Part shown: piece after piece, positions 1 through 8,058 of the stretch
How positions within the stretch are numbered: the first letter of the stretch is position 1
Layout: each line of letters begins with the position of its first letter
Notes under the pieces: generated by a model
Told to the model about the DNA's origin: nothing
The model's database searches: none
What the model saw: only the letters and a program-made list of their open reading frames with translations
NCBI GenBank assembly: GCA_041389525.1
Contig: JAWKRR010000066.1
Location: forward strand, 1 to 40,994
DNA: 40,994 nt
Direction: 5' to 3'
From: JACKFB01 sp041389525
GTDB lineage: Bacteria > Myxococcota_A > UBA9042 > PHBI01 > JACKFB01
Made by a program: the position numbers and the translations under genes

Positions 1-381
1 AGCACGGCGGACCTCATCCCGTCGGCGCTGCAGGAGCAGACGGCGCGCTTTCCCTTCGGGCGGCTGCAGGCCCGGGCCTTCCTCGAGCGCATCGGCTGCA
101 ACACGCTGATCCGCGGCCACGAGAAGGTCGAGGAGGGCTTCCGCCGGGTCTACGACGACGGCCGCATCCTGCTCTGCACGCTCTTCTCGGCGGGCGGCGA
201 CGCCAACGACGACCTGCCGCTCTTCTCGAGCTACCGCTTCGTCGCGCCCACCGCGCTGACCATCCGCTGGCAGGAAGGGCGCACGAAGATCACGCCCTGG
301 GTCATCGACTACAAGCCCTACGTCGACCCCGAGCGGAACGCGTTTTACCGGACGCGGACGAAGATCAAGCACAAGGCGTGA
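1..381 (+). CDS. PPP-family Ser/Thr phosphatase, C-terminal part
   Basis: The frame is open from base 1 to a TGA at 379-381, so only the last 126 residues are present and the start lies upstream. The segment IRGHEKVEEGF followed by LLCTLFSAGGD matches the C-terminal core of PPP-type phosphatases: PP1/PP2A carry RAHQxVEDGY, whose His is a metal ligand, then TLFSAPNY. This suggests a dinuclear-metal phosphoprotein phosphatase, a sensible counterpart to the Ser/Thr kinases in this window, though no link to a particular kinase is shown. The N-terminal GDxHG, GDxxDRG and GNHE motifs lie outside the window and cannot be checked. It could instead be a related metallophosphoesterase, but the SxG-type end of the TLFSA motif favours the PPP family. 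Confidence 0.7.
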   Translation, partial: STADLIPSALQEQTARFPFGRLQARAFLERIGCNTLIRGHEKVEEGFRRVYDDGRILLCTLFSAGGDANDDLPLFSSYRFVAPTALTIRWQEGRTKITPWVIDYKPYVDPERNAFYRTRTKIKHKA

Positions 382-485
382 GCCGCGATCTGTCAGTCGC
401 CACCTGACGATTCCGGGCGCGCCGCGTTTCGGCCTCGTGCCGGGAGGGGGCGGCGGGTAGACTGCGCGCCACCTTAGGAGAAGCC

Positions 486-1142
486 ATGGCCGCGAGGCGC
501 CCGCAGACGCCCGGTGAGGAGATCGTCAACAGCGCCACGCACGCGATCGGCGTGGGGCTGGGCGTGGCCGCGCTGGCGATGATGGTGGTGCGGACCAGCG
601 AGATGGGCGACGTCTGGCGGGTGGTCAGCGCATCGGTCTACGGCACGTCGATCGTGCTGCTCTACGCGGCGTCGATGGCCTACCACGGCACCCTGTCGCC
701 GCGCTGGAAGGAGCGCTTCCACCGGCTGGACCACGCGGCGATCTTCCTGCTCATCGCGGGGACCTACACCCCCATCGCGCTGGTGACGCTGCGCGGGCCG
801 TGGGGCTGGTCCATCTTCGGCGTGGTCTGGACGCTGGCGGCCGCGGGCATCGCGTTCAAGCTGCTGGCGATGGAGCGCCTCAAGCGCGTGTCGGTGGCGG
901 TCTACGTGCTGATGAGCTGGATGGCCCTGGTCGCCATCGAGCCGCTGATCAACGCCCTGGGCGGCCCCGGCGTGATGTGGCTGACCCTCGGCGGCGTCTG
1001 CTACTCCGTGGGCGTCGTCTTCTACATGTCGAAGCGCCTGCCCTACAGCCACGCGGTGTGGCACCTCTTCGTCTTGGCAGGCAGCATCTGCCATTTCTTC
1101 GCGGTGTGGCTGCACGTGCTGCCGGTTGACGCCGCCGTCTGA
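486..1142 (+). CDS. trhA: Hemolysin III / PAQR-family membrane protein (TrhA-like)
   Basis: A 218-residue integral membrane protein with about seven hydrophobic segments, the usual length for bacterial hemolysin III (YqfA/TrhA) proteins. Family hallmarks are visible: the N-terminal EEIVNSATHAIG, the helix-2/3 motif YHGTLSPRWKERFHRLDHAA, and the final SHAVWH and ICHFFAV, which supply the conserved histidines of the putative metal site shared with adiponectin receptors. Family members are linked to membrane fluidity homeostasis; the old hemolysin label is historical. The ATG at 486 follows an AGGAG (476-480) at good spacing. It stands alone: the phosphatase ends 104 bp upstream and the next gene converges 15 bp downstream. 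The family assignment is firm; the physiological role here is inferred. Confidence 0.9.
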   Translation: MAARRPQTPGEEIVNSATHAIGVGLGVAALAMMVVRTSEMGDVWRVVSASVYGTSIVLLYAASMAYHGTLSPRWKERFHRLDHAAIFLLIAGTYTPIALVTLRGPWGWSIFGVVWTLAAAGIAFKLLAMERLKRVSVAVYVLMSWMALVAIEPLINALGGPGVMWLTLGGVCYSVGVVFYMSKRLPYSHAVWHLFVLAGSICHFFAVWLHVLPVDAAV

Positions 1143-1157
1143 GCGCTATCAGCGGCT

Positions 1158-1853
1158 TCAGCGGCCGAGGACGTGTAGCAGCGCCTTCCCGTCGAGCGGC
1201 GCGAACTCGGGGTTCACGTCGCGGCGCAGCAGGACGTGGACTTGCTCCTCGAAGGCCCCCGGCGCGGCGCCTTCGCAGGAGTCACAGCCCGCGGGCTTTC
1301 GACCCAGCAGCCGGACCAGGGCGTAGTCCTCGATGAGCTTGGCCTGCTGCTCGGTGCCGAGGCGCGAGAAGGGCTGCTCGGGGTCGACGACGTAGCGGTA
1401 GGCGACCAGGCGGCTGCCGTGGGTGACGCCGCCCATGGCCTGGTCGTAGAGCGAGTCGGCGATGTAGCGGAGGCCGACGTTCTGGAACTGCCAGACGTGG
1501 GTGGTCTCGTGGACCAGCAGGCGCAGGAACTCGTCGGAGGCGCGGAAGGCGGGGCGGCGGACGTCGGCCGAGGGCGTGAAGTAGATGGTGTTCTGCAGCG
1601 TGCGGGCGGTGCCGCTGCCGGCGATGGAGCCCGAGACGAGGCGGATGGGGTCGAGGTCCAGGGTGGGGCCGAAGATGGCGGCCAGGAGCGCGCGCTCGCC
1701 GGGTTCGAGGGGCAGGCCGCGCTCGGAGGTCGCGTCGTTGGCGTGGGTGAAGCCGCGCTCGAGGGTGGAGGCGCAGCCCAGCGTGAGGGCCGCGCAGGCG
1801 AGGGCGAGCGCGGCCGAGATGGCGAGGCATGCGGCGTGTCGGCGCGGGGGCAT
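1158..1853 (-). CDS. Lipoprotein with HExxH motif, DUF4157/Vgr-related-like
   Basis: A 231-residue lipoprotein: a short basic N-terminus, a hydrophobic core and the lipobox LTLG-Cys27. The motif LLVHETTHVWQFQN (His115, Glu116, His119) is a zincin-type HExxH followed by W-Q. Together with the preceding NTIYFTPSAD it resembles the core of DUF4157 (eCIS core) and the so-called Vgr-related proteins, which have a short beta element and then HExxHxxQ. Whether it is an active metalloprotease is unknown; many DUF4157-type domains have no demonstrated activity. The start is the ATG at 1853 just before the signal sequence; the open frame continues upstream to 2066 but that stretch is not protein-like. 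It is divergent from the beta-rich protein at 2050 with 196 bp between them, so the two may share a regulatory region. Confidence 0.7.
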   Translation of the reverse strand: MPPRRHAACLAISAALALACAALTLGCASTLERGFTHANDATSERGLPLEPGERALLAAIFGPTLDLDPIRLVSGSIAGSGTARTLQNTIYFTPSADVRRPAFRASDEFLRLLVHETTHVWQFQNVGLRYIADSLYDQAMGGVTHGSRLVAYRYVVDPEQPFSRLGTEQQAKLIEDYALVRLLGRKPAGCDSCEGAAPGAFEEQVHVLLRRDVNPEFAPLDGKALLHVLGR

Positions 1854-2049
1854 GGCGGTACTTCTTGTGGGGCGGGTGCGGTCCAATCTATGGGCGCGCG
1901 GTCGCGTCGTCCATGCGGCTGGTCGCCCGCGGTGCAATCCTTCGAGGGGGCCAGTCGCCGCCTGCAGAAAACGCGGATGGTCACGTCCCGCGCGACTTTC
2001 CCGCACGTTTCGATGCGCATTGGGTGGTGGGCTCTGGTAGTATTCGCCC

Positions 2050-3774
2050 ATGGTTATGCAAAGCACCCGCCGTCCAGATGCAGCCCCGCCCGCCGCGGTG
2101 GCGAACGACTCTCAGGTCGAGGGCGCCGACGCCTCGAAGAAGGCCAGCCTCCGGGCGGTCGACTACGACGAGGGCGCCGCGATGCTCAGCCCGGCGCCCG
2201 CGGCCGAGGCGAAGAACGACGACGCGAAGACCGAGGATCCCAAAGCCAAAGAGGCGCGGATTCGGGCGAGTTGGGAGGCGTCGCTTGGGAAATTCCTGGG
2301 CGGGAAGCTCTTCGACCTGCTCAAGGAGCACGTGTCGCAGGCGGGCCTCGAGGGGTACGCGAAGCAAGGCATCGGGGCCATCGGGCAGGCGATCCCGGGG
2401 CTGGTGAAGCCGACGAAGGCGGGGGCGGCCGGCGGGATCATCGACGAGGCGTCCGAGGCGCAGGCGCTGCAGGCGTTCTTGGGCGCGCTGACGCCGATCC
2501 TGACGGGTGCTGCGGAGAAGTGGGTCGAGGGCGCGGACGGGCAGAAGGTCCTGGCGGCGATCTCGGGCTGGGTTGAGGGGCACCCGCGGACCATCGCGGT
2601 GTCGCTGGGCAGCGCGGCGATCGCGGCGGCGGTGGCGGCGTACCTGTCGGACATGGACATCCCGGCGCTGGAGCACACGTTCAAGCTGGGCGGCGGCGCG
2701 TCGCTGGACCTGGCGACGGAGCTTGGGTCGCTGCAGAACATCGCGGTGCAGGCGGCGTCGGCGGCGGTGAAGTGGCAGGGCGACGGCGTGAAGGCGTCGC
2801 TCGGGGCCGCGTGGAAAGAGGGCGGCGGCGTGTCGGCGACCGTAGGCGCGGGCGTCGAGAAAGAGCTGAACAAGAACACCAGCGTCAGCGGGAACGGCTC
2901 GGTGGCGCTCGCGGAGAACGGGCGCATCACCGCGAAGATCGACGGCGGGCTGAAGAGCAAGGTCAACGGCACGCCGCTGGAGTTCGCGGCGGGCGTGGAC
3001 CACTCGCGCGGTGGCGGCGACGAGGCCTCGACGAAGGTCGTCGGCAAGGTCGTCCTCGGCGAGGGCGGCAAGCAGACCGAGGTGAACGGCAGCTGGGATC
3101 CCGGCAGCGACACCTTCGAGTTCGGCATCGACCAGAAGTTCGTCCAGGAGCTGGAGGGCGGCGGGAAGCTCAACTACAGCAGCCACGCCGGGACCGACGG
3201 CTCCAAGATGAACCTCGCGTGGTCGAAGAACGACCTGAGCGCGCAGCTCGACCTGGCGATGAAAGAGGGGGCGAACACCCTGGGCTTGTCCACGGCGTAC
3301 AAGAACAAGGAGGGCATGCAGGCCTCCGGTTCGGCGACCTTCGACATGGACTCGAACCGGCTGACCGCGCTGAGCGCCAAGCTCGGCTGGCAGGACCCGG
3401 CGGCCTTCAAGGGCTTCATGATCGAGTACCAGCGGAAGTGGATGGCCGACACGGGCGCGGACTCGCACCACGTCGCCGCGCAGCTCGAGTACGCCATCGG
3501 CAAGCTCGAGGGGCGCCTCAGCGGCAGCGTCGACCTCAACGGCAACGACATGACGAAGGCCAAAGCCGACCTGCTTCTGGGCTACAAGCTCAACAACGAC
3601 TGGCGCGCCCTCGCCGGCGCCGGCTACGCCAGCGAGATGAACGCCCAAGGCGGCATGGACAAGCAGTTCGAGGCGCGCCTCGGCATGCAGTACAAGAACG
3701 TCGCCTTCACGGCCGGCTACCGCCCCGACTCCAAGGCCTGGACCGTCGGCCTGACGATCCCGCTGGGCCGCTAG
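2050..3774 (+). CDS. Beta-rich protein without signal peptide, unknown function
   Basis: 574 residues that I cannot assign to a named family. No signal peptide is visible. The first ~65 residues are disordered and charged and contain SLRAVDYDEGAAMLSPAP, a short linear motif that to my recollection resembles N-terminal motifs of proteins encoded with DUF4157 (eCIS-linked) genes. Residues ~70-190 are helical and Ala/Gly-rich, including a possible membrane-active stretch around 180-200. From ~215 to the end the sequence is a long series of alternating, Gly-rich amphipathic strands resembling an outer-membrane beta-barrel or beta-solenoid, closing with AWTVGLTIPLGR. A barrel with no Sec signal is odd and suggests another export route or a toxin-like role. 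It is divergent from the HExxH lipoprotein. The start at ATG 2050 (MVMQST) could also be ATG 2056. Confidence 0.65.
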   Translation: MVMQSTRRPDAAPPAAVANDSQVEGADASKKASLRAVDYDEGAAMLSPAPAAEAKNDDAKTEDPKAKEARIRASWEASLGKFLGGKLFDLLKEHVSQAGLEGYAKQGIGAIGQAIPGLVKPTKAGAAGGIIDEASEAQALQAFLGALTPILTGAAEKWVEGADGQKVLAAISGWVEGHPRTIAVSLGSAAIAAAVAAYLSDMDIPALEHTFKLGGGASLDLATELGSLQNIAVQAASAAVKWQGDGVKASLGAAWKEGGGVSATVGAGVEKELNKNTSVSGNGSVALAENGRITAKIDGGLKSKVNGTPLEFAAGVDHSRGGGDEASTKVVGKVVLGEGGKQTEVNGSWDPGSDTFEFGIDQKFVQELEGGGKLNYSSHAGTDGSKMNLAWSKNDLSAQLDLAMKEGANTLGLSTAYKNKEGMQASGSATFDMDSNRLTALSAKLGWQDPAAFKGFMIEYQRKWMADTGADSHHVAAQLEYAIGKLEGRLSGSVDLNGNDMTKAKADLLLGYKLNNDWRALAGAGYASEMNAQGGMDKQFEARLGMQYKNVAFTAGYRPDSKAWTVGLTIPLGR

Positions 3775-3808
3775 AGCGTCCGCGGGGAGCGAAGGTCGCC
3801 GCGCCGTC

Positions 3809-6439
3809 CTACGGTAGCGTGAACTCAGCGCTGGTCGACAGCGGGGTCAGCTTGATCAGCAAGGTGCCGCCTTGGGCTTCGGACCAGGCGGTGCCTTCCT
3901 CGAGGGCCTCGAGGGCCTCGGGGGAGGCGGCTTTTTCTAAGGCGGCGCCTTTGGAATCGAGGACTTCGGTGGGCTGGGTGCCGAGGCCGAAGACCTCGTA
4001 GACGACGCCCTCGTTGTAGTCCTTTCCGGGGGTCCACGAGACGCGGACCTTGCCTGCCTCGGTGCTCTGGAGCAGGTGCGTGTCGTCGCTGAGGATGAAG
4101 CCGCCGATGGTGCCGGGGGCGACGCGGGCGTAGAGGATGCCGTGGGTGGTCGCCAGGGAGTCGATGGCCTCGGTGTCCTCGACGGGGCTCAGGGTGTCGA
4201 TGGTCGGGCGCAGCAGGGGGATCGGCGTGCCCGCTTGGACCAGGAAGGGGATGGTGTCGAGGGGGGCTGGCAGGGTGGTCTGGCGCTCGCCCTCGTAGCG
4301 GGTGCCGGTCCACCAGTCGACCCACTCGCCCGGTGGCAGCATGACGCTCTTGGTGGTCGCGCCGGCGTCGATGACCGGGGCGACCAGCAGGAAGTCGCCG
4401 AGCATGTAGACGTCGGACGGGTGGACGCCCAGCTCGGGGAAGGCGAAGCCCAGCGGGCGCTGAATCGGGCGGCCGTCGTCGGCGATGCGCTCGGCGTAGC
4501 TCCAGATGTAGGGGAAGAGCCGCAGGTGCAGGCGGGCGTAGCGCTTGTAGAGGTCCACGAGCTCGGGGATGAACTCGGCCGCCTTGCCGAAGGCCCAGGG
4601 CAGGTCGTTGGTGTTGGTGCCGACCTGCATCGCCGGGCTCAGCGCGGTGTGCTGGATCCAGCGGATGTAGGTCTCCTGGTCGGGCGGCGAGTGGCGGTAG
4701 CCGCCGGTATCCGACGCGAAGAAGGGGAAGCCCGAGACCGACAGCGACGAGCCGGCCACCACCGCGCCGGGGAGGCCGCCCACGGCTACGTACTTGGAGC
4801 CGTCGGCGTCGACGACCTCCTCACCGTGGCGGGCGAAGTTCGAGTCGATGTCGCCCGGCCAGATGATGGTGCCGTGGACCTGGTCGCCCCAGGTGCCCGT
4901 CCGGCAGAGCAAGTAACCACCGCCCTCCGGCATCAGCTCGGCGTACATCTTGTGGAAGAGGTACTGCGACCAGACGTGCATGGTCCGCTCGTCCTGGCCG
5001 TCGTGGAACTCCCACGGCAGCCGCACGCCGAAGGCACCCACCTGGATCTCCTGGGCATAGTCGAGCTTGAAGCCCTCGATGCCCATGTCGGTGTAGGCGC
5101 GGACGTGGTTCTGCCACCACGTGAAGGCCTCCGGGTTGGTGTAGTCGATGGGCCCGCCCCAGGGACCGGCGGCGGTGGCGGCCTTCGCGGGGAAGTAGCC
5201 CTTCTCGTCGGCCTCGGCCCGCAGCGCGGCGGTCTCGGGGTTCTTGGGGTCGATGTAGGGCACGTGCCACAGCGCCATCCGGAAGCCCTTGGCGTGGGCC
5301 TGGGCGATCATGGCCGCCGGGTCGTCGTACTTCTTCGGGCTGAAGTCGAAGCTGGACTCGCCGCTGGCGTAGGGGCGGTCGATCCAGTAGGCGGTGGTTG
5401 CCAGATCGAGCTCGCGGATGGTGTTCAGGTCGTCGATGACGGCCTCCTGCCCGCTGACCTCGTCGCGCCAGATGACGGGGCCGATCCCCCACGGCGCGGG
5501 CAGGCGCGGGAAGCCCGTGACCTGGTAGTAGTAGCGCAGGATGCTCAGCGGCTGGCTCGCCGCGAAGATGTGGAAGTCCAGGCCGTCTGCGTAGGCCGGG
5601 CCGAGGCCGAAGGTGGCCTTGATGAGGTCGTCGGCCTCGGTGGCGACGGCGAAGACACCCGGGCGGCGGCTGGCGATGAAGAGGCCCCAGCCCTTGGTCC
5701 CGATGAGCAGCGGGACCGGCACGTTCGCCTCGTTGATGCCGCTCTCGATGGGGTTGATCTCGAGCTGCATCGCGCGGACTCGCCCGCGGTGCTCGACGGC
5801 GTCCAGGTAGTGGCCGAGGCCGTAGAAGCCTTCGTCGGCCGAGGCGCGCGGGCGCAGGCGGAAGTAGACCGGCAGGCCGCCCTCGGTGGGGCCGGCCCAG
5901 TGGGCGGCGAGGCGGCCGGTGGCGGGCGAGGTGAAGGTCACGGAGCCCTTGAGGCCGCCGGGGTAGGTCAGGTCGACGCGCAGGGTGCCGTCGGAGGTGA
6001 GCGAGGGCAGGCCGCGCTCGGGGCGCACCCAGGTGAGGTCGTCGGGCGGCGAGAAGAGCGACGCCAGCGCGGCCTCGGGCTCGAAGTAGTAGGGGTCGTA
6101 GGCGAGGTCGTCGGCCAGGGCCGGCACCAGCCCCAGCTCGAAGGTGTCCAGCGGCAGCGCGAGCAGGGTCTCGCCGCGGTGCTCGACGCGCATCGAGCCG
6201 TCGGCCTCGGCGACGAGGACGCTGCTCTCGTTGAACTCGAGCCGGAGGGCCTCGACCGCGGGGACGTCCGCCGCGGTGTCGTCGGCGGCGTCGGGGGCGT
6301 CGGGGGCGTCCGAGGTCGTGTCGTGGGCCACCGGGAGGTCGTCCCCCGAGTTCTTCTTCGAGGTGCCGCAGCCCGCCGTGAGCAGCGATCCGATCGCTAC
6401 CAACAGGGAAATCGGGAGGGCGTGACGTCCGAGCAGCAT
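3809..6439 (-). CDS. Glycoside hydrolase family 31 lipoprotein
   Basis: An 876-residue lipoprotein with a clean lipobox LTAG-Cys24 followed by an acidic Asp/Ala/Pro linker to about residue 60. The rest is GH31-like: an N-terminal beta-sandwich (GFYGLGHYL region), a TIM barrel with YWIDRPY, the nucleophile motif GFKLDYAQE with Asp460 as likely nucleophile, WPGDIDSN with Asp530 as likely acid/base, and C-terminal beta domains including PGEWVDWWTGTRYEGE. GH31 enzymes are retaining alpha-glycosidases (glucosidases, xylosidases, sulfoquinovosidases); the substrate cannot be read here. The ATG at 6439 has a strong GGAGGT six bases upstream. Expected location is the cell envelope. It is the last gene of a four-gene minus-strand run, 74 bp after the inactive M16 subunit, and ends 34 bp from the convergent 2050-3774 gene. 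Confidence 0.85.
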   Translation of the reverse strand: MLLGRHALPISLLVAIGSLLTAGCGTSKKNSGDDLPVAHDTTSDAPDAPDAADDTAADVPAVEALRLEFNESSVLVAEADGSMRVEHRGETLLALPLDTFELGLVPALADDLAYDPYYFEPEAALASLFSPPDDLTWVRPERGLPSLTSDGTLRVDLTYPGGLKGSVTFTSPATGRLAAHWAGPTEGGLPVYFRLRPRASADEGFYGLGHYLDAVEHRGRVRAMQLEINPIESGINEANVPVPLLIGTKGWGLFIASRRPGVFAVATEADDLIKATFGLGPAYADGLDFHIFAASQPLSILRYYYQVTGFPRLPAPWGIGPVIWRDEVSGQEAVIDDLNTIRELDLATTAYWIDRPYASGESSFDFSPKKYDDPAAMIAQAHAKGFRMALWHVPYIDPKNPETAALRAEADEKGYFPAKAATAAGPWGGPIDYTNPEAFTWWQNHVRAYTDMGIEGFKLDYAQEIQVGAFGVRLPWEFHDGQDERTMHVWSQYLFHKMYAELMPEGGGYLLCRTGTWGDQVHGTIIWPGDIDSNFARHGEEVVDADGSKYVAVGGLPGAVVAGSSLSVSGFPFFASDTGGYRHSPPDQETYIRWIQHTALSPAMQVGTNTNDLPWAFGKAAEFIPELVDLYKRYARLHLRLFPYIWSYAERIADDGRPIQRPLGFAFPELGVHPSDVYMLGDFLLVAPVIDAGATTKSVMLPPGEWVDWWTGTRYEGERQTTLPAPLDTIPFLVQAGTPIPLLRPTIDTLSPVEDTEAIDSLATTHGILYARVAPGTIGGFILSDDTHLLQSTEAGKVRVSWTPGKDYNEGVVYEVFGLGTQPTEVLDSKGAALEKAASPEALEALEEGTAWSEAQGGTLLIKLTPLSTSAEFTLP

Positions 6440-6513
6440 GGCAGACCTCCGGGTCGCGGCGAGGATAGCAGAAGGCTACGCCCCGTCACGCGCCCGCGGG
6501 CGCCGGCTGGTCG

Positions 6514-8058
6514 CTAGCGCTCGAAGAGCTCGCTCGCCGGGCGCACCTGGATGCGCTCGGGCGAGACGGCCAGCGGGAAGGCCTCGATGACGCGGTCTTC
6601 CGCCAGGATCGCCTCGGGCGTGCCGGCGGTGTCGTAGACGATGGGCGAGGGCTTGCCGGCGATGAGCGCGTCGCGGACGGCGGCGCCGTTCGAGGTCACG
6701 ATCGCCACGGTCAGCCCGCTAATTCCCAGGTATTTGCGGATGACGCGGTCGACGTCCTCGCGGGTCATCGAGGGCAGCCGGCGGCCAAGCTCCTCGACGA
6801 TCTCGCGGCCGACCAGCGCGCCGTCCACCGCGTAGCCCAGGCGCCGGTCGGCGTCCTGCACCCACAGCAGCCGGTAGTTCATCAGGAACTGCCGCGTGTC
6901 CTCGAAGCCCTGCTCGGGGATGCCGTCGCGCACGAGGCGGTCGGTCTCGTAGAGGGCCTGGCGCAGCGCGAACAGCGCGTTATGCGGCGCCACCGGGCGG
7001 ATCCAGATCTCGAAGCGCTGCTGCGCCCGCTGGACGTTGGGTTTGGGGAAGGTGGACCAGCCCTCTTGGATGAACTTCTCGATGTAGGCGTAGTCGCCGT
7101 AGTTCAGGCCGCGCTTGCCGCGCATCGCCTGCATCAGCACGCCGTTGAAGGTGCGGTGCTCGCCCAGGTACGAGGCCGCGACCAGCAGCGGGTAGAAGTC
7201 CTCGTCGGCGCGGGTGATCGGCAGGGGGCCGCCGATGGAGATGGCGGTGGCGTCGGTCTCCTTGGTGATGATGTGGACCGCGAGGCCCTCGTGGGCGGGC
7301 TGAACCGGCAGCGCGGCGCGGGCGGGGCGCTTGGCGGGCAGGGCGCTCAGGCGCTCGCGGAAGCTCTCGACGAAGCCGTCGGGGTAGCCGCCGGCGACGC
7401 CCAGGGTCAGCGCGTCGCGGGTGAAAAAGGTGTGGTGGAAGGCTTTCACGTCGTAGGTGGTGATGCTGGCGAGGGCTGTGACGGTGCCGGCGGGGGCGTG
7501 GCCGTAGGGGTGGCCGGCGTACATGGCGGCCTCGAGCGCCTCCTTGCCCAACGCCTCGTCGTCCTGGCTGCGCAGGCGCTGCGAGAGGTAGTCGCTGGCC
7601 TCGCTGCGCAGGCGCTCGAAGTCGTCCGCGGCGATGCGCGGGTTGAGCAGCTGGGTCGCCAGGATCTCGGCAAACGCGGCCAGATTGTCGCGGTGCACGG
7701 TGCCCGAGAGCACGGTGACCTCGCGGGTCACGCTGACGTCGATGGACGCCGCCATCGGGTAGAGCGCGTCGAGGACCTGGGAGTAGCTGCGCTCGCCGGC
7801 GCCGCCCTGGGCCATCATGCGGGCGGTGAGCGCGGCGAGGCCCTCTTTGCCGGTCGGGTCGTCGACGGAGCCCGTGCGGAAGACCAGGCGGATGCTGACC
7901 AGCGGGTTGTCTCGCGAGGGGAGGGCGACGGTCGCGATGGGCGCAGCGGCGGCCCCGTCGTCGACGGTGGGCAGGGTGGCCGAGCGCGTGGTGGCGCAGG
8001 CGGCGGCGGAGAGGACGGCGAGCGCGAAGAGCGGCGCCAGCAGCGGGCGGGCGTTCAT
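6514..8058 (-). CDS. M16 peptidase-like protein lacking the HxxEH motif
   Basis: A 514-residue exported protein of the pitrilysin (M16) fold. It has the usual N-terminal domain, SIRLVFRTGSVDDPTGKEGL, but where active members have HxxEH it reads LTARMMAQGG, so the zinc site is absent. The C-terminal domain keeps the Arg/Tyr feature (QAMRGKRGLNYGDY) typical of the non-catalytic beta-type subunit of heterodimeric M16 proteases. The N-terminal hydrophobic stretch ends in LSAAAC, a poor lipobox, so it may be a lipoprotein or simply secreted. Start: ATG 8058 with GGAGGTGA upstream. Its ATG overlaps the TGA of the active M16 gene by one base (TGATG), which implies translational coupling and a 1:1 complex with that protein. 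The pairing is inferred from family behaviour. Confidence 0.88.
   Translation of the reverse strand: MNARPLLAPLFALAVLSAAACATTRSATLPTVDDGAAAAPIATVALPSRDNPLVSIRLVFRTGSVDDPTGKEGLAALTARMMAQGGAGERSYSQVLDALYPMAASIDVSVTREVTVLSGTVHRDNLAAFAEILATQLLNPRIAADDFERLRSEASDYLSQRLRSQDDEALGKEALEAAMYAGHPYGHAPAGTVTALASITTYDVKAFHHTFFTRDALTLGVAGGYPDGFVESFRERLSALPAKRPARAALPVQPAHEGLAVHIITKETDATAISIGGPLPITRADEDFYPLLVAASYLGEHRTFNGVLMQAMRGKRGLNYGDYAYIEKFIQEGWSTFPKPNVQRAQQRFEIWIRPVAPHNALFALRQALYETDRLVRDGIPEQGFEDTRQFLMNYRLLWVQDADRRLGYAVDGALVGREIVEELGRRLPSMTREDVDRVIRKYLGISGLTVAIVTSNGAAVRDALIAGKPSPIVYDTAGTPEAILAEDRVIEAFPLAVSPERIQVRPASELFER

Noticed and set aside
4076..6517. Long + strand frame opposite the GH31 gene
   Set aside because: Low-complexity Val/Gly/Arg composition with no motifs, while the opposite strand encodes a complete GH31 protein with a strong ribosome-binding site.
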